64,000 nucleotides of DNA from Cellulomonas fimi. Its GTDB lineage: Bacteria > Actinomycetota > Actinomycetes > Actinomycetales > Cellulomonadaceae. The DNA lies in NCBI RefSeq assembly GCF_012952065.1, contig NZ_JABCJJ010000004.1:62001-126000 (forward strand), written 5' to 3'. The notes beneath the pieces were generated by a model, which ran no database searches, was not told the DNA's origin, and worked only from the letters and a program-made list of their open reading frames with translations. Below are positions 1 through 9,680 of this stretch, piece by piece. A program made the position numbers and the translations under genes. The number at the start of each line of letters is the position of its first letter. The stretch's first letter is position 1.

Positions 1-776
1 TCGAGCATCTTGCGCTGGTGGCCGTGCGCCGTGTCGACGACCAGCACGTCCACGCCCGCGGCGAGCAGCTCCTTGGCCTTGGCACCCACGTCACCGTTGA
101 TCCCGACCGCCGCGGCGACGCGCAGCCGGCCCTCGACATCGACCGCGGGCGCGTAGATCGAGGACCGCAGGGCGCCGATCTGGGTCAGCACGCCGACGAG
201 CGCGCCGTCCGAGACCACCGGCGAGAACCGCCGGCGCGAGCCGTGCAGCGTCTCGAACGCGGCCTCGAGCCCGCCGCTGCGCAGCACCTCGAGCTCGACC
301 ACGGTCGGGTTCGGGGTCATCACGTCGCCGATCTGCGTGAACCGGTCGACGCCCTGGCAGTCCGCCGCGCTCACGACCCCCACGGGCCTGGAGTCCACGA
401 GCACGACGGCCGCGCCGTGCGAGCGCTTGCCGATGAGCGTCAGCGCGGTGTGCACGGTGTCGGTGGGGGAGACGACGACGGCGCTCTCGACCACCGTGTG
501 CCGCGCCTTGACGGACGCGACGACGTCGGCGACGACGTCGGTCGGGACGTCCTGCGGGATCACCGCGATGCCCCCGCGCCGGGCCACGGTCTCGGCCATG
601 CGACGGCCGGCGACCGCGGTCATGTTCGCGACGACCACCGGGATGCTGGTCCCGGTGCCGTCGACCGTCGCGAGGTCGACGTCGAAGCGCGACGTGACCT
701 CGCTCGCGGACGGCACCAGGAAGACGTCGCCGTAGGTCAGGTCGGAGGACGGCTCGTGGCCGGGGAGGAAACGCAT
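1..776 (-). CDS. guaB1: GuaB1-type IMP dehydrogenase/GMP reductase family protein (3' end cut by window)
   Basis: The first 258 codons are present; the C-terminal half runs off the left edge. The start MRFLPGHEPSSDLTYGDVFLVPS is the typical opening of the actinobacterial IMP-dehydrogenase-related GuaB1 family, and residues about 95-210 read as a paired CBS (Bateman) module inserted in the TIM barrel (for example DTVHTALTLIGKRSHGAAVV). Members of this family act in purine interconversion, and the mycobacterial one has been shown to be a GMP reductase, not a true GuaB. The catalytic cysteine loop lies outside the window, so the reaction cannot be settled here. ATG start at 776; the next gene to the right is a separate sugar transporter. 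Confidence 0.88.
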   Translation of the reverse strand, partial: MRFLPGHEPSSDLTYGDVFLVPSASEVTSRFDVDLATVDGTGTSIPVVVANMTAVAGRRMAETVARRGGIAVIPQDVPTDVVADVVASVKARHTVVESAVVVSPTDTVHTALTLIGKRSHGAAVVLVDSRPVGVVSAADCQGVDRFTQIGDVMTPNPTVVELEVLRSGGLEAAFETLHGSRRRFSPVVSDGALVGVLTQIGALRSSIYAPAVDVEGRLRVAAAVGINGDVGAKAKELLAAGVDVLVVDTAHGHQRKML

Positions 777-808
777 GGGTAGCAGTTTACGTTCGGGGCG
801 ACGGACCC

Positions 809-1723
809 CTACTCCTTGACGGCTCCGGTCGTGACGTTCATGATCCGGCGCTGGAACACGAGGAAGACGACCACGACCGGGATGGTCATGATCGCCGCGG
901 CCGCCAGCTTGAGCGGGTACTGGCTCCCCTGGCTGAGCGCACCCGAGGCGAGCTGCGCCACGCCCTTGGTCAGCGTCCGCAGCTCGGGGTCCTGCGACGC
1001 GACGATGAAGTGCGCGAGCTCGTTCCACGAGCCCTGGAACGACAGGATGACGAGCGTCATGAGGGCGGGGCGGGCCATGGGCAGCACGACCGACCAGTAC
1101 GTGCGGAACGGCCCCGCGCCGTCGATGCGTGCGGCCTCCTCGACGCTCCGCGGGATCGACTCGAAGAAGTTCTTCATGATGAAGATGCCGGCGGCGTCGG
1201 CCAGCAGGGGAACGATCATGCCCGCGTACGAGTCGTAGATGCCGAGCTGGTTGACGACCAGGAACTTCGGGATGAGCAGCACGACGCTCGGCACGGCCAT
1301 GACTGCCACCAGCCCCGCGAAGATCACCGTGCGCCCGCGGAACTGCAGACGCGCGAGCGCGTAGCCGGCCATCGAGTTGATGAGCACGCGCCCGATCGTC
1401 ACGCTGACCGTGATGATGGCGGAGTTCTGGAACCAGAGCGGGAAGTCGGACCGGACGAACAGGCGCTCGTACGCCGCGGTCGTCCAGGTGGCCGGGACGA
1501 GCGAGAGCGGGGAGGCGACCGCCTCGGCGTCGGACTTGAACGACGTCGCGACGGTGATGAGGAACGGGTAGACGTAGATCAGTGCGACCACGGCGAGGAC
1601 CGCGTAGACGAAGGCGGTGCCGAGGGTGCGCCGGCGGGCCGAGCGGTCGGCCCGGTCCCGGGGCCGGTCGGGCGGGCGCGGGGGAGCCTGGGAGCTCCCG
1701 GGTGCGGTCGTCGTCGTGCTCAT
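809..1723 (-). CDS. Carbohydrate ABC transporter permease, MalG type
   Basis: 304 residues. Inner-membrane permease subunit of a sugar importer with six predicted membrane segments; a charged N-terminal tail of about 35 residues precedes the first (LGTAFVYAVLAVVALIYVYPF). The EAA loop that contacts the ATPase is visible as EEAARIDGAGPFRTYWSVVLP. The start ATG overlaps the stop of the upstream permease by 4 bases (ATGA), so the two are translationally coupled. It is the last gene of the binding protein-permease-permease operon; no ATPase gene follows, so it probably uses a shared MsiK-like ATPase encoded elsewhere. The substrate cannot be read from the permease; neighbours suggest an alpha-glucan-derived sugar. 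Confidence 0.93.
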   Translation of the reverse strand: MSTTTTAPGSSQAPPRPPDRPRDRADRSARRRTLGTAFVYAVLAVVALIYVYPFLITVATSFKSDAEAVASPLSLVPATWTTAAYERLFVRSDFPLWFQNSAIITVSVTIGRVLINSMAGYALARLQFRGRTVIFAGLVAVMAVPSVVLLIPKFLVVNQLGIYDSYAGMIVPLLADAAGIFIMKNFFESIPRSVEEAARIDGAGPFRTYWSVVLPMARPALMTLVILSFQGSWNELAHFIVASQDPELRTLTKGVAQLASGALSQGSQYPLKLAAAAIMTIPVVVVFLVFQRRIMNVTTGAVKE

Positions 1724-2910
1724 CGCCGGTCCTCCGTCCCCGTCGTCGGAGCGACGGCGCCGGCGTCCGGGGCGCCGCCCGCCCCACGGGCCCCGCCCGC
1801 GCCCGCCACCCCGACGAGCACGTCGCGCCGGCGCCGCGGCGGCGTGTCGCGCTCGCGCAGGATCAGCCGTTGCAGGAGGGTCAGCACGACGATGATCGCG
1901 AACAGCACGAAGGCGATCGCGGCGCCGCGGCCCCACTGCTGCGACTCGAAGGACGCCTGGTACGAGAGATAGGCCGGGGTGAGCGTGGTCTTCGTCGGGC
2001 CGCCCTGGGTGCCCGTGTAGATCTGGTCGAACACCTGCCACGTGCCGATCAGCCCGAGCGTGATGACCGTGAAGAGGGTGGGGCGGAGCATCGGCAGCGT
2101 GACGTGCCAGAACCGCTGCCACGAGGTCGCCCCGTCCATGGTGGCCGCCTCCTCGACGTCGCCCGCGATCGCCTGGAGCGCCGCGATGAAGAGCAGCATG
2201 AACGTGCCCGACGTCGTGAAGACCGCCATCGTGATGAAGACGCACATCGCCACGCTCGGCCCGGCGACCCACTGCCACCACGGGATCCCGACGAACCCGT
2301 TCCCGGTCAGCACGGCCGGTGCGTCCACCCCGAGCGCGCCGAGCACGACGTGCACCACGCCGCGCGGGTCGGCGAGCCAGTTGGGCCCGTTCACGCTCAG
2401 CGCCTCGAGCAGCCGGTTGACGGCGCCTGACGCGGAGAACAGGAAGAGGAACAGCACGGTGATCGCGACCGAGCTCGTCACGGAGGGGAAGTAGAACGCG
2501 GTGCGGAAGAACCCGCGGCCGCGCAGCACCTTGCGGCTCACCATCACGGCGAGGAACAGCGAGAGCGCCGTCTGGATCGGCACGACGAGGAAGACGTACC
2601 AGGCGTTGTTGCGCAACGAGATGCCGAAGTCCTGCGTCGCGAGCCCGCCCCCTGCGACGAGGTCACGGTAGTTCTCCGCCCCGACGAACCCGACGGACGA
2701 CGACAGGGGGCTGCCGCGTCCGTTCCAGTCGGAGACGCTCACCCAGGCCGCCATCAGGACGGGCACCACGAGGAAGAGCCCGAGGATGACGAGCATCGGT
2801 GCGACGAAGAGCCACCCCGCGGCCGCCTCCCGGCCCCGCACACCGCCGCCGCGACGGCGGCGGGGCACGGTGGGGAGCGACGCGGGAACGAAGACGTCCG
2901 GGCTGGTCAT
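1720..2910 (-). CDS. Carbohydrate ABC transporter permease, MalF type
   Basis: 396 residues. First permease of the sugar importer. Membrane segments begin at about residue 30 (WLFVAPMLVILGLFLVVPVL); the EAA loop reads EEAATMDGATSWQRFWHVTLP. The protein is longer than many MalF-type permeases because of a periplasmic-side insertion between the second and third segments (around the NWLADP-VVHVVLGALG region) and a basic/Ala-Gly-rich C-terminal tail of about 45 residues. The start ATG shares one base with the stop codon of the binding-protein gene (TGATG), and its stop overlaps the next permease start, so all three are one coupled operon. Confidence 0.93.
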   Translation of the reverse strand: MTSPDVFVPASLPTVPRRRRGGGVRGREAAAGWLFVAPMLVILGLFLVVPVLMAAWVSVSDWNGRGSPLSSSVGFVGAENYRDLVAGGGLATQDFGISLRNNAWYVFLVVPIQTALSLFLAVMVSRKVLRGRGFFRTAFYFPSVTSSVAITVLFLFLFSASGAVNRLLEALSVNGPNWLADPRGVVHVVLGALGVDAPAVLTGNGFVGIPWWQWVAGPSVAMCVFITMAVFTTSGTFMLLFIAALQAIAGDVEEAATMDGATSWQRFWHVTLPMLRPTLFTVITLGLIGTWQVFDQIYTGTQGGPTKTTLTPAYLSYQASFESQQWGRGAAIAFVLFAIIVVLTLLQRLILRERDTPPRRRRDVLVGVAGAGGARGAGGAPDAGAVAPTTGTEDRR

Positions 2911-4172
2911 CAGCCCGCGGAGCCGAGCGCGGCTTCCAGGTTGGTCTGCACCCCCGCGAGGATCTGCTGCGGGTCGCCGGTCTCGAGCGCCTCGATCTGG
3001 CCGTTGAAGTCGGCGACGACGTCGGTGAAACCCTGGAGCGGCGGGATGCCGGTCGCGAAGTCGGCGCTCGCGATGAACGCCTCCTGCTCCGGGAACTCGG
3101 CGCTGAACTGCTCGGCCGCCGACTCGACGGACGGCATGACGCCGAACGCCTTCGTGAACTCGACCTGCTGCTCGGTCGACGTCAGGAACTCGACCAGGTC
3201 GCGCGCGGCCTCCTGGTTCGGGCTGTCGGCTGCGATGCCCCAGCAGTTCGTGAACTGGAGCGTCCCCTGGCCCGCGGGACCGGCAGGGAGCTCGATGACG
3301 CGGTACTGCACGTCGGGGAAGTCGTTCGTGAGCGCCCCGATGATCCAGTTGCCCTCGATCGTCATGGCGGCCTTGCCGAGGCCGAACGCCTCGCCGCCCC
3401 AGCCCGCGTCGATCTGGGACGGGTAGGCGAGCACACCGTCGGCGAGAAGCTCCTTGACGAACGTCAGCGCCTCGACGTTCTCCGGGCTGTCGGCGATCGC
3501 CGTGGCGCCGTCGTCGTCGAGCAGTCCGCCGCCCGCCTGCTCCATGAACACGCCGACCCGCTGGTACTCGGGGCCGAAGGTCAGGCCGACGCGGTCCGTG
3601 CTGGTGAGTCGCTGGGCGACGTCTCGGAGACTGGCCCAGTCGGTCGGGAAGTCGGCGTCGGTCAGGCCCGCCTCGGTCCACGCGGCGGTGTTGATGACGA
3701 GCGCCAGGGTCGAGAAGTCCTTGGGCGCGCAGTAGAACTGGTCGTCGATCGTGAAGTTCTCGACGAGCGACGGGTAGAAGTCGTCGGCGTTCGGCAGCTC
3801 GGAGCCGTACGCGACCACCGAGCCGTTGGCAGCCCACCCCGGGAGCCCCTCCGGGCTCGCGTAGAACACGTCCGGCGGGTCGCCCCCCGCGAATCCCTGG
3901 CTCAGCTCTTGCGGCAGGTTCGAGGCGACGCTCAGGGTGGCCTCGGTGCCCGACTGCTCGGACCACGCGGCGAGGGCCTGGGTGACGGCGTCGGTCTCCG
4001 CGTCGCCGCTCGACCCGATGAGGACGCGGAGCCCGCCGCCGGTCGCCTCGCCCTCGCCGCCGCCATCGCCACCCCCGTCGTCGAACCCGGAGCCACCTCC
4101 GCAGCCCGTGAGGGCGAGGGCGCTCGCGGCGAGGAGTCCGGTGACGACGGTCGTACGTGCAGGTCCGTGCAT
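2910..4172 (-). CDS. Sugar ABC transporter substrate-binding lipoprotein
   Basis: 420 residues. Extracellular solute-binding protein family 1. A signal peptide ends in the lipobox LALTGC (lipidated Cys24), followed by a Gly/Asp-rich linker before the mature fold (LRVLIGSSGDAETDAVTQAL). GGAG lies just upstream of the ATG at 4172. It opens the importer operon and is preceded in the same direction by the LacI regulator, 94 bases away. The ligand is probably a malto- or other gluco-oligosaccharide, judged only from the neighbouring debranching enzyme; no ligand contacts can be assigned by eye. Confidence 0.92.
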   Translation of the reverse strand: MHGPARTTVVTGLLAASALALTGCGGGSGFDDGGGDGGGEGEATGGGLRVLIGSSGDAETDAVTQALAAWSEQSGTEATLSVASNLPQELSQGFAGGDPPDVFYASPEGLPGWAANGSVVAYGSELPNADDFYPSLVENFTIDDQFYCAPKDFSTLALVINTAAWTEAGLTDADFPTDWASLRDVAQRLTSTDRVGLTFGPEYQRVGVFMEQAGGGLLDDDGATAIADSPENVEALTFVKELLADGVLAYPSQIDAGWGGEAFGLGKAAMTIEGNWIIGALTNDFPDVQYRVIELPAGPAGQGTLQFTNCWGIAADSPNQEAARDLVEFLTSTEQQVEFTKAFGVMPSVESAAEQFSAEFPEQEAFIASADFATGIPPLQGFTDVVADFNGQIEALETGDPQQILAGVQTNLEAALGSAG

Positions 4173-4266
4173 GGTGTCTCCTTCGACGTCCGGATCGGCA
4201 GGACCCGGGAGGGGCGGGTGCTCGGCGGGCGCCGGGCAGGTCGGTCCAAGTTCGAGAAGGCAGCGG

Positions 4267-5355
4267 TCAGGGCGGCGGGGTCCGGTGTGCGCTCGAGGCG
4301 CGGACGACGAGGTTCGGGCAGAGCAGGACCTGCCGGTCGGCGATGTCGAGGTCGGGCCCGGTCGACCCACCCGTGAGCTGCCCGAGGAGGAGCCCGAGCA
4401 CGCGGTCCGCGGCCTCGGTGAGCGGCTGCGCGACGGAGGTCAGGCCGACGGCGCGCGCGACGGGCGTGTCGTCGAACCCGACGACCGCGGGCAGCACCCC
4501 GGAGCGGGCGGCGTCCGCGGTCGAGCGAGCCGCCGCGAGGGCGCCCAGCGCGAGCGAGTCGCTCGCGCACACGAAGGCCGTGGGGGCGGCGGTCGCGAGC
4601 AGGTGCTCGGCGGCCTCGGCCCCGGCGCCGGCGCCGTCCGGCACCCCGAGCCACAGGGACTCGAGCTCGCCGTCCGGCACCGTGCCGGCAGCGAGCATCG
4701 CGCGCACCCAGCCGCCGCGCCGGTCCTCGCCCGTGTCCGACCCGGCCGGCCACCCGACGTACGCGATCCGGCGGTGGCCCAGCGCGAGGAGGTGCTCGAC
4801 GGCGGCGCGCGTGCCGGTCGCGCCGTCGACGTCGACCCAGGCGTGCGCGGCGGCCGGGGACAGGTCCATACCGCCGTCCGGTCGCCACGGGCGACCGAAG
4901 GTGACGAACGGCACCCCGTGCTCCGCCAGCCAGTGCGTGCGGGGGTCGCCACGGTGGGTGGACGTCAGGACCACGCCGTCGACGCGCAGCTCGTCGACGA
5001 GCTCGCCGTACTGCGCGATCTCCGCGGCGTCGTCACGGGCGGTGAACAGCATGACGCGGTACCCGCGCAGCTGGGCCTGTTCCGTGAGCGCATGCAGGAA
5101 TCGGTCGAGCACCGCGCCGCTGATCCCGTCGGCGGTCGGCTCGAGCCGGAGCGCGACGACGTGCGAGCGGCTCGTGCGGAGCTGCCGGGCGGCAGCGTGC
5201 GGCCGGTACCCCAGCTCGGCGACGGCTCCCAGCACGCGGTCGAGGGTGTCGGGCCGCACGAGGTGGGGGGAGTTGAGCGCGTTCGAGACGGTCTGCTTCG
5301 AGACGGCCGCGCGCGCGGCGACCGTCTGCAGGGTGGGCCTGCGGTCCTCGACCAC
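4267..5355 (-). CDS. LacI family transcriptional regulator
   Basis: 362 residues from the GTG at 5355, chosen because GAGGAG sits 5 bases upstream and because the helix-turn-helix then starts close to the N-terminus (PTLQTVAARAAVSKQTVSNALN, residues 5-26) as is usual for LacI proteins. A longer upstream start would add about 45 unconserved residues. The rest is a periplasmic-binding-protein-like sugar sensor domain. It lies upstream of the sugar importer in the same direction and is divergent from the debranching enzyme, so it probably represses one or both. A 14-base imperfect palindrome at 5441-5454 is a likely operator. Confidence 0.9.
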   Translation of the reverse strand: MVEDRRPTLQTVAARAAVSKQTVSNALNSPHLVRPDTLDRVLGAVAELGYRPHAAARQLRTSRSHVVALRLEPTADGISGAVLDRFLHALTEQAQLRGYRVMLFTARDDAAEIAQYGELVDELRVDGVVLTSTHRGDPRTHWLAEHGVPFVTFGRPWRPDGGMDLSPAAAHAWVDVDGATGTRAAVEHLLALGHRRIAYVGWPAGSDTGEDRRGGWVRAMLAAGTVPDGELESLWLGVPDGAGAGAEAAEHLLATAAPTAFVCASDSLALGALAAARSTADAARSGVLPAVVGFDDTPVARAVGLTSVAQPLTEAADRVLGLLLGQLTGGSTGPDLDIADRQVLLCPNLVVRASSAHRTPPP

Positions 5356-5440
5356 GTCGTCTCCTCGCGTCGTTGCGGGGTCCGGACGGCCGGGCCGCCC
5401 GGGATGTCGTCGACCCGTGAGGCGCAGTACGGTAGCCCGG

Positions 5441-5454
5441 TTGGATCGATCAAA
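5441..5454. promoter_or_regulatory. Candidate LacI-type operator
   Basis: TTGGATCGATCAAA is an imperfect palindrome (6 of 7 paired positions) with the central CG typical of LacI-family operators. It lies in the 206-base divergent region between the LacI gene (start 5355) and the debranching enzyme (start 5562), and it is noticeably more AT-rich than its surroundings. The assignment rests on shape and position only. Confidence 0.55.
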
Positions 5455-5561
5455 TCCTGAGGTCAGCGTGGATCGGCGGTCGGCCGCTGTCAAGCGGGGA
5501 CCGCCCTGTCCGGCATCACGGAACGGTCACGATCACGTCGAGCGGCTCAGACGGAGGACCC

Positions 5562-7661
5562 ATGGAGCTTCAGCCCTTCCTGCACGACCTCCTGGTCGCG
5601 ACCATGGCCCCCACGCAGGCGTGGTCGGCGCCGGACGGCCAGGTGCGCCCCGGCGGGGCGCAGGGCTGGTACCACGGGGACGTCCGGGTGCTCTCGCAGG
5701 CGCTGCTCACCGTGGACGGGAGAGAGCCCGACGCGATCGCCGGCGGTCCCGCGGGCCCCGGCGCGGTGGAGGTCGTGGCGCTCCTGCGCGGGCTCGCGGA
5801 GGACGGCGCCGACCCGCGGATCGAGCTGCGTCGCACCCGCGAGGTGCGGCCGGGGCAGGTGCGCGAGCAGCTCCGTCTCGTCGCTGCCACCTCGCACCCC
5901 GTCAGCTGCACGGTCGGGCTCGAGCTCGCGTGCGACCTCGCGTCCATGGACCACGTGAAGCAAGGCCGTGCGACGGCGGCCCGTGCGGCCTGGGGCGGCG
6001 ACGGGAAGGCCGGGTCGTCGCTGTCCGCTCCGGGCGGTCCGACGTGGACCGACGACGCCGGGACCCGGGTCGCGCTCGACGCGGGCTCGGCGCGGGTGGT
6101 CGACGCGGCGACGGCTGCGCCGCGGCTGCGCTGGGACGTGGCCCTCGAGCCCGGCGTGCCGCTGGTCCTCGAGTGGGGCGTGAGCGTCGAGGCGCCTGCG
6201 GGCGTCGTCGGCCCGCCCGCCACCGCGGAACCGGAGTGGTCCGTGCCGACCGTCGAGAGCGACGACCGGCGGCTGCCGGCCCTGCTGGACCGCGCGCTCG
6301 CCGACCTCTCGACGCTGCGGATGACGGCGGACTTCGCCCCGGGCGACACGTTCCTGGCGGCCGGTGCGCCCTGGTTCTTCACGCTGTTCGGACGCGACTC
6401 GATCTGGGCGGCCCGGATGCTGCTCCCGCTCGGGACGGACCTGGCCGCCGGCACCCTCCGAGTCCTCGCGGCCCGGCAGGGCACGGTCGTCGACCGGGAG
6501 ACGGCCGAGGAGCCCGGCAAGATCCTGCACGAGGTCCGCAGCCGGCCGCTCTCGCTCGGCGAGGGCGACCGCGTGCTGCCGCCGCTCTACTACGGCACGG
6601 TCGACGCGACCCCGCTGTGGGTCTGCCTGCTGCACGACGCCTGGCGCTGGGGCCTGCCGGCGGACCAGGTCGAGGCCCTGCTGCCCGCCATGGAGCGCGC
6701 GCTCGCCTGGATGACCGACCACGGCGACGCGGACGGTGACGGGTTCCTCGAGTACGTCGACGCCACGGGACGGGGACTCGCGAACCAGGGCTGGAAGGAC
6801 TCGGGGGACTCCGTCCAGTGGCGGGACGGCACCCTCGCGACGGGGCCGATCGCGCTGTGCGAGGTCCAGGCGTACGCGCACGAGGCGGCGCTCGGCGGGG
6901 CCGCTCTGCTGGACGCGTTCGGTCGTCCGGGGGCCGGGCGCTGGCGGAGCTGGGCCGCGGCGCTCGCCGAGCGGTTCCGCGCCCGGTTCTGGGTCGAGGA
7001 CGCGAGCGGTCCGTACCCCGCGATCGCGCTGGATGCCGCCAAGCGCCCGGTCGACAGCCTGACGAGCAACATCGGCCACCTGCTCGGGACGGGCCTGCTG
7101 GACGCGCGCGAGGAGCGGCTCGTGGCCGAGCGGCTCCGCGGGCCGGGGATGAGCTCGGGGTTCGGCCTGCGGACGCTCGCGACGACGTCCGGCGGCTACT
7201 GGCCTCTGCGGTACCACGGCGGCTCGGTCTGGGCCCACGACACGGCGATCGCCGTGCTCGGCCTGACGCGCTCGGGCCACGTCGACGCGGCGGCCGTGCT
7301 CGTCGACGGTCTGCTCGCGGCGGGTGACGCGACCGGCTACCGCCTGCCGGAGCTCTACTCGGGCGACGAGCGCAGCACCGTGCCGACGCTCGTGCCGTAC
7401 CCCGCGGCGTGCCGGCCGCAGGCCTGGTCGGCCGCCGCGGCCGTGGCCGTCCTCGGTGCGGCGCTCGGGCTCGCGCCCGACGTGCCGCGCGGCGAGCTGC
7501 GGGTCGCTCCCGTCACGCCCTCCCCGGTCGGCGCGATCCGGGTGACGGGGCTGGCTCTCGGCGGGCGCCCGCTGGGCGTGGCGGTCGACGCGTCGGGCAG
7601 CGTCGTCGAGGTGTCGGCCGAGGTCGACGTCCGCGTGCTGCGGGGTCCGTGCGCTGACTGA
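5562..7661 (+). CDS. Glycogen debranching enzyme / amylo-alpha-1,6-glucosidase family protein
   Basis: 699 residues. The N-terminal third (AWSAPDGQVRPGGAQGWYHGDVRVLS onward) is the beta-rich glycogen-debranching N-terminal domain. From about residue 230 follows an (alpha/alpha)6-barrel glycosidase domain with the family motif FFTLFGRDSIWAARM near residue 270, then acidic aromatic stretches such as QGWKDSGDSVQW. It is predicted to act in the cytoplasm on branch points of imported or storage glucan, without the separate transferase domain of eukaryotic debranching enzymes. AGGA precedes the ATG. It is divergently transcribed from the LacI/sugar importer group, with a shared candidate operator. 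Exact bond specificity is inferred. Confidence 0.88.
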   Translation: MELQPFLHDLLVATMAPTQAWSAPDGQVRPGGAQGWYHGDVRVLSQALLTVDGREPDAIAGGPAGPGAVEVVALLRGLAEDGADPRIELRRTREVRPGQVREQLRLVAATSHPVSCTVGLELACDLASMDHVKQGRATAARAAWGGDGKAGSSLSAPGGPTWTDDAGTRVALDAGSARVVDAATAAPRLRWDVALEPGVPLVLEWGVSVEAPAGVVGPPATAEPEWSVPTVESDDRRLPALLDRALADLSTLRMTADFAPGDTFLAAGAPWFFTLFGRDSIWAARMLLPLGTDLAAGTLRVLAARQGTVVDRETAEEPGKILHEVRSRPLSLGEGDRVLPPLYYGTVDATPLWVCLLHDAWRWGLPADQVEALLPAMERALAWMTDHGDADGDGFLEYVDATGRGLANQGWKDSGDSVQWRDGTLATGPIALCEVQAYAHEAALGGAALLDAFGRPGAGRWRSWAAALAERFRARFWVEDASGPYPAIALDAAKRPVDSLTSNIGHLLGTGLLDAREERLVAERLRGPGMSSGFGLRTLATTSGGYWPLRYHGGSVWAHDTAIAVLGLTRSGHVDAAAVLVDGLLAAGDATGYRLPELYSGDERSTVPTLVPYPAACRPQAWSAAAAVAVLGAALGLAPDVPRGELRVAPVTPSPVGAIRVTGLALGGRPLGVAVDASGSVVEVSAEVDVRVLRGPCAD

Positions 7662-7784
7662 CGCGGGCTGACGCCCGGAGCCCCAGCCTGCGCGGGCGCG
7701 ACCGCACAACCTACAGTGGACCCTTGCCAGCAGGCGTCCGCACCCCGAGCGACGGCGTCGCGCAACTCCCGGAGGTGGCACGTC

Positions 7785-9680
7785 ATGGGTCTGCTCGCCC
7801 GCATCGAGTCGCCGGCCGACGTCCGACGGCTGACCGCCGCGCAGGTCGACGAGCTGGCCGCCGAGATCCGCGAGTTCCTCGTGCAGTCGGTCTCGCGCAC
7901 CGGCGGGCACCTGGGGCCGAACCTCGGCGTCGTCGAGCTGACGCTCGCGATGCACCGCGTGTTCGACTCGCCGCGCGACTCGATGGTGTTCGACACCGGG
8001 CACCAGGCCTACGTGCACAAGCTCGTCACGGGACGCAAGGACTTCGCCGACCTCCGCAAGCGCGGCGGGCTGTCCGGGTACCCGAGCCGCGCCGAGTCCG
8101 AGCACGACATCGTCGAGAACTCCCACGCGTCGACCGCGTTGAGCTGGGCGGACGGCATCGCCAAGGCCAACGTGGTCCGCGGCCGCACGGACCGGCACGT
8201 CGTCGCCGTCATCGGTGACGGCGCGCTCACCGGCGGCATGGCGTGGGAGGCCCTCAACAACATCGCGGCCGGGCACGACCGCCGGCTTGTCATCGTCGTC
8301 AACGACAACGGGCGCTCCTACGCGCCGACCATCGGCGGGCTCGCCTACGCCCTCACCGCGCTGCGCACCACGCGCGGCTACGAGAACGTCCTGTCCTGGG
8401 GCAAGAAGACGCTCAAGCGGTCGGGGCCCCCCGGGCGGCTGGCGTACGACGCGCTGCACGGGCTCAAGAAGGGCGTCAAGGACATCGTCGCGCCGCAGGG
8501 CATGTTCGAGGACCTCGGCCTGAAGTACATCGGCCCGGTCGACGGGCACGACACGGCCGCGGTCGAGCGAGCCCTCGCGCGCGCCAAGGCGTTCGGCGGC
8601 CCGGTCATCGTGCACGTGATCACCGAGAAGGGCCGCGGCTACACCCCCGCCGAGCAGGACCTTCTCGACCGGTTCCACGCGGTCGGCAGGATCCATCCCG
8701 AGACCGGCCTGCCGATCGCGCCGTCGCGGTTCGGGTGGACCTCGGTGTTCGCCGACGAGATGGTGCGCATCGGCCGACGCCGGCCCGACGTCGTCGCCGT
8801 CACCGCCGCGATGCTCGCGCCCACCGGGCTCGCCCCGTTCGCGACCGAGTTCCCGCACCGCACGTTCGACGTGGGCATCGCGGAGCAGCACGCCGCGACC
8901 TCGGCGGCAGGCATGGCGTTCGCCGGGCTGCACCCCGTCGTCGCGGTCTACGCGACCTTCCTGAACCGCGCGTTCGACCAGGTCGTCATGGACGTCGCGC
9001 TGCACAAGGCGGGGGTGACGTTCGTGCTCGACCGGGCGGGCATCACGGGCGACGACGGCGCGAGCCACAACGGCATGTGGGACATGGCGATGCTCTCGGT
9101 GGTGCCGGGCCTGCGCCTCGCGGCACCCCGTGACGAGCCGACCCTGCGCGCGGCGCTCCGGCTCGCGGTCGACGTCGACGACGCGCCGACCGTCGTGCGG
9201 TACCCGAAGAGCCCGCTGGTCGACCCCATCCCGGCCATCGACACCGTCGACGGCGTCGACGTGCTCGCGCGCCACGGTGCCGGCACGGCGCGGGACGTGC
9301 TCGTGGTGGGCGTCGGCGCGCTCGTGCCGTCGGCGCTCGGGGTGGGCGAGCTCCTCGCGGCGCACGGGCTGCGGGTGACGGTCGTGGACCCGCGGTGGGT
9401 GCTGCCGGTGCCCGAGGCCCTCGTGAAGCTCGCCGGCGAGCACGACCACGTCGTGACGATGGAGGACGGCCTCGTCGACGGGGGCGTCGGTGCGCTGCTC
9501 GCGCAGCGGGCGCGCGAGGCGCGCGTCGCGACACCGGTCCAGTCGGTCGGTGTCCCGCTCGGGTTCCTGGACCACGCCACCCGCGACCAGATCGTCGCCG
9601 ACCTGCGCCTGCGGCCCGAGGACATCGTGCGCGACGTGCTCGTGGCGCTGAACGAGCCGACCGCACCGACGGAGGGCTGA
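7785..9680 (+). CDS. dxs: 1-deoxy-D-xylulose-5-phosphate synthase
   Basis: 631 residues. Condenses pyruvate and glyceraldehyde 3-phosphate, the first step of the MEP isoprenoid pathway. The order is N-terminal thiamine-diphosphate domain ([16 protein letters not shown], then [16 protein letters not shown] with GDG at 144-146), transketolase pyrimidine domain ([19 protein letters not shown]) and a C-terminal transketolase domain. Length is normal. GGAGGT lies 8 bases before the ATG at 7785; an upstream in-frame extension has no such site. It stands alone between the debranching enzyme and the pfl genes. A second dxs elsewhere in the genome is possible and cannot be judged from here. Confidence 0.94.
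   Translation: MGLLARIESPADVRRLTAAQVDELAAEIREFLVQSVSRTGGHLGPNLGVVELTLAMHRVFDSPRDSMVFDTGHQAYVHKLVTGRKDFADLRKRGGLSGYPSRAESEHDIVENSHASTALSWADGIAKANVVRGRTDRHVVAVIGDGALTGGMAWEALNNIAAGHDRRLVIVVNDNGRSYAPTIGGLAYALTALRTTRGYENVLSWGKKTLKRSGPPGRLAYDALHGLKKGVKDIVAPQGMFEDLGLKYIGPVDGHDTAAVERALARAKAFGGPVIVHVITEKGRGYTPAEQDLLDRFHAVGRIHPETGLPIAPSRFGWTSVFADEMVRIGRRRPDVVAVTAAMLAPTGLAPFATEFPHRTFDVGIAEQHAATSAAGMAFAGLHPVVAVYATFLNRAFDQVVMDVALHKAGVTFVLDRAGITGDDGASHNGMWDMAMLSVVPGLRLAAPRDEPTLRAALRLAVDVDDAPTVVRYPKSPLVDPIPAIDTVDGVDVLARHGAGTARDVLVVGVGALVPSALGVGELLAAHGLRVTVVDPRWVLPVPEALVKLAGEHDHVVTMEDGLVDGGVGALLAQRAREARVATPVQSVGVPLGFLDHATRDQIVADLRLRPEDIVRDVLVALNEPTAPTEG

Noticed and set aside
1-782. Plus-strand frames over the left edge
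   Set aside because: Minus strand reads as a clear GuaB1-type protein; the plus frames have no recognisable content.
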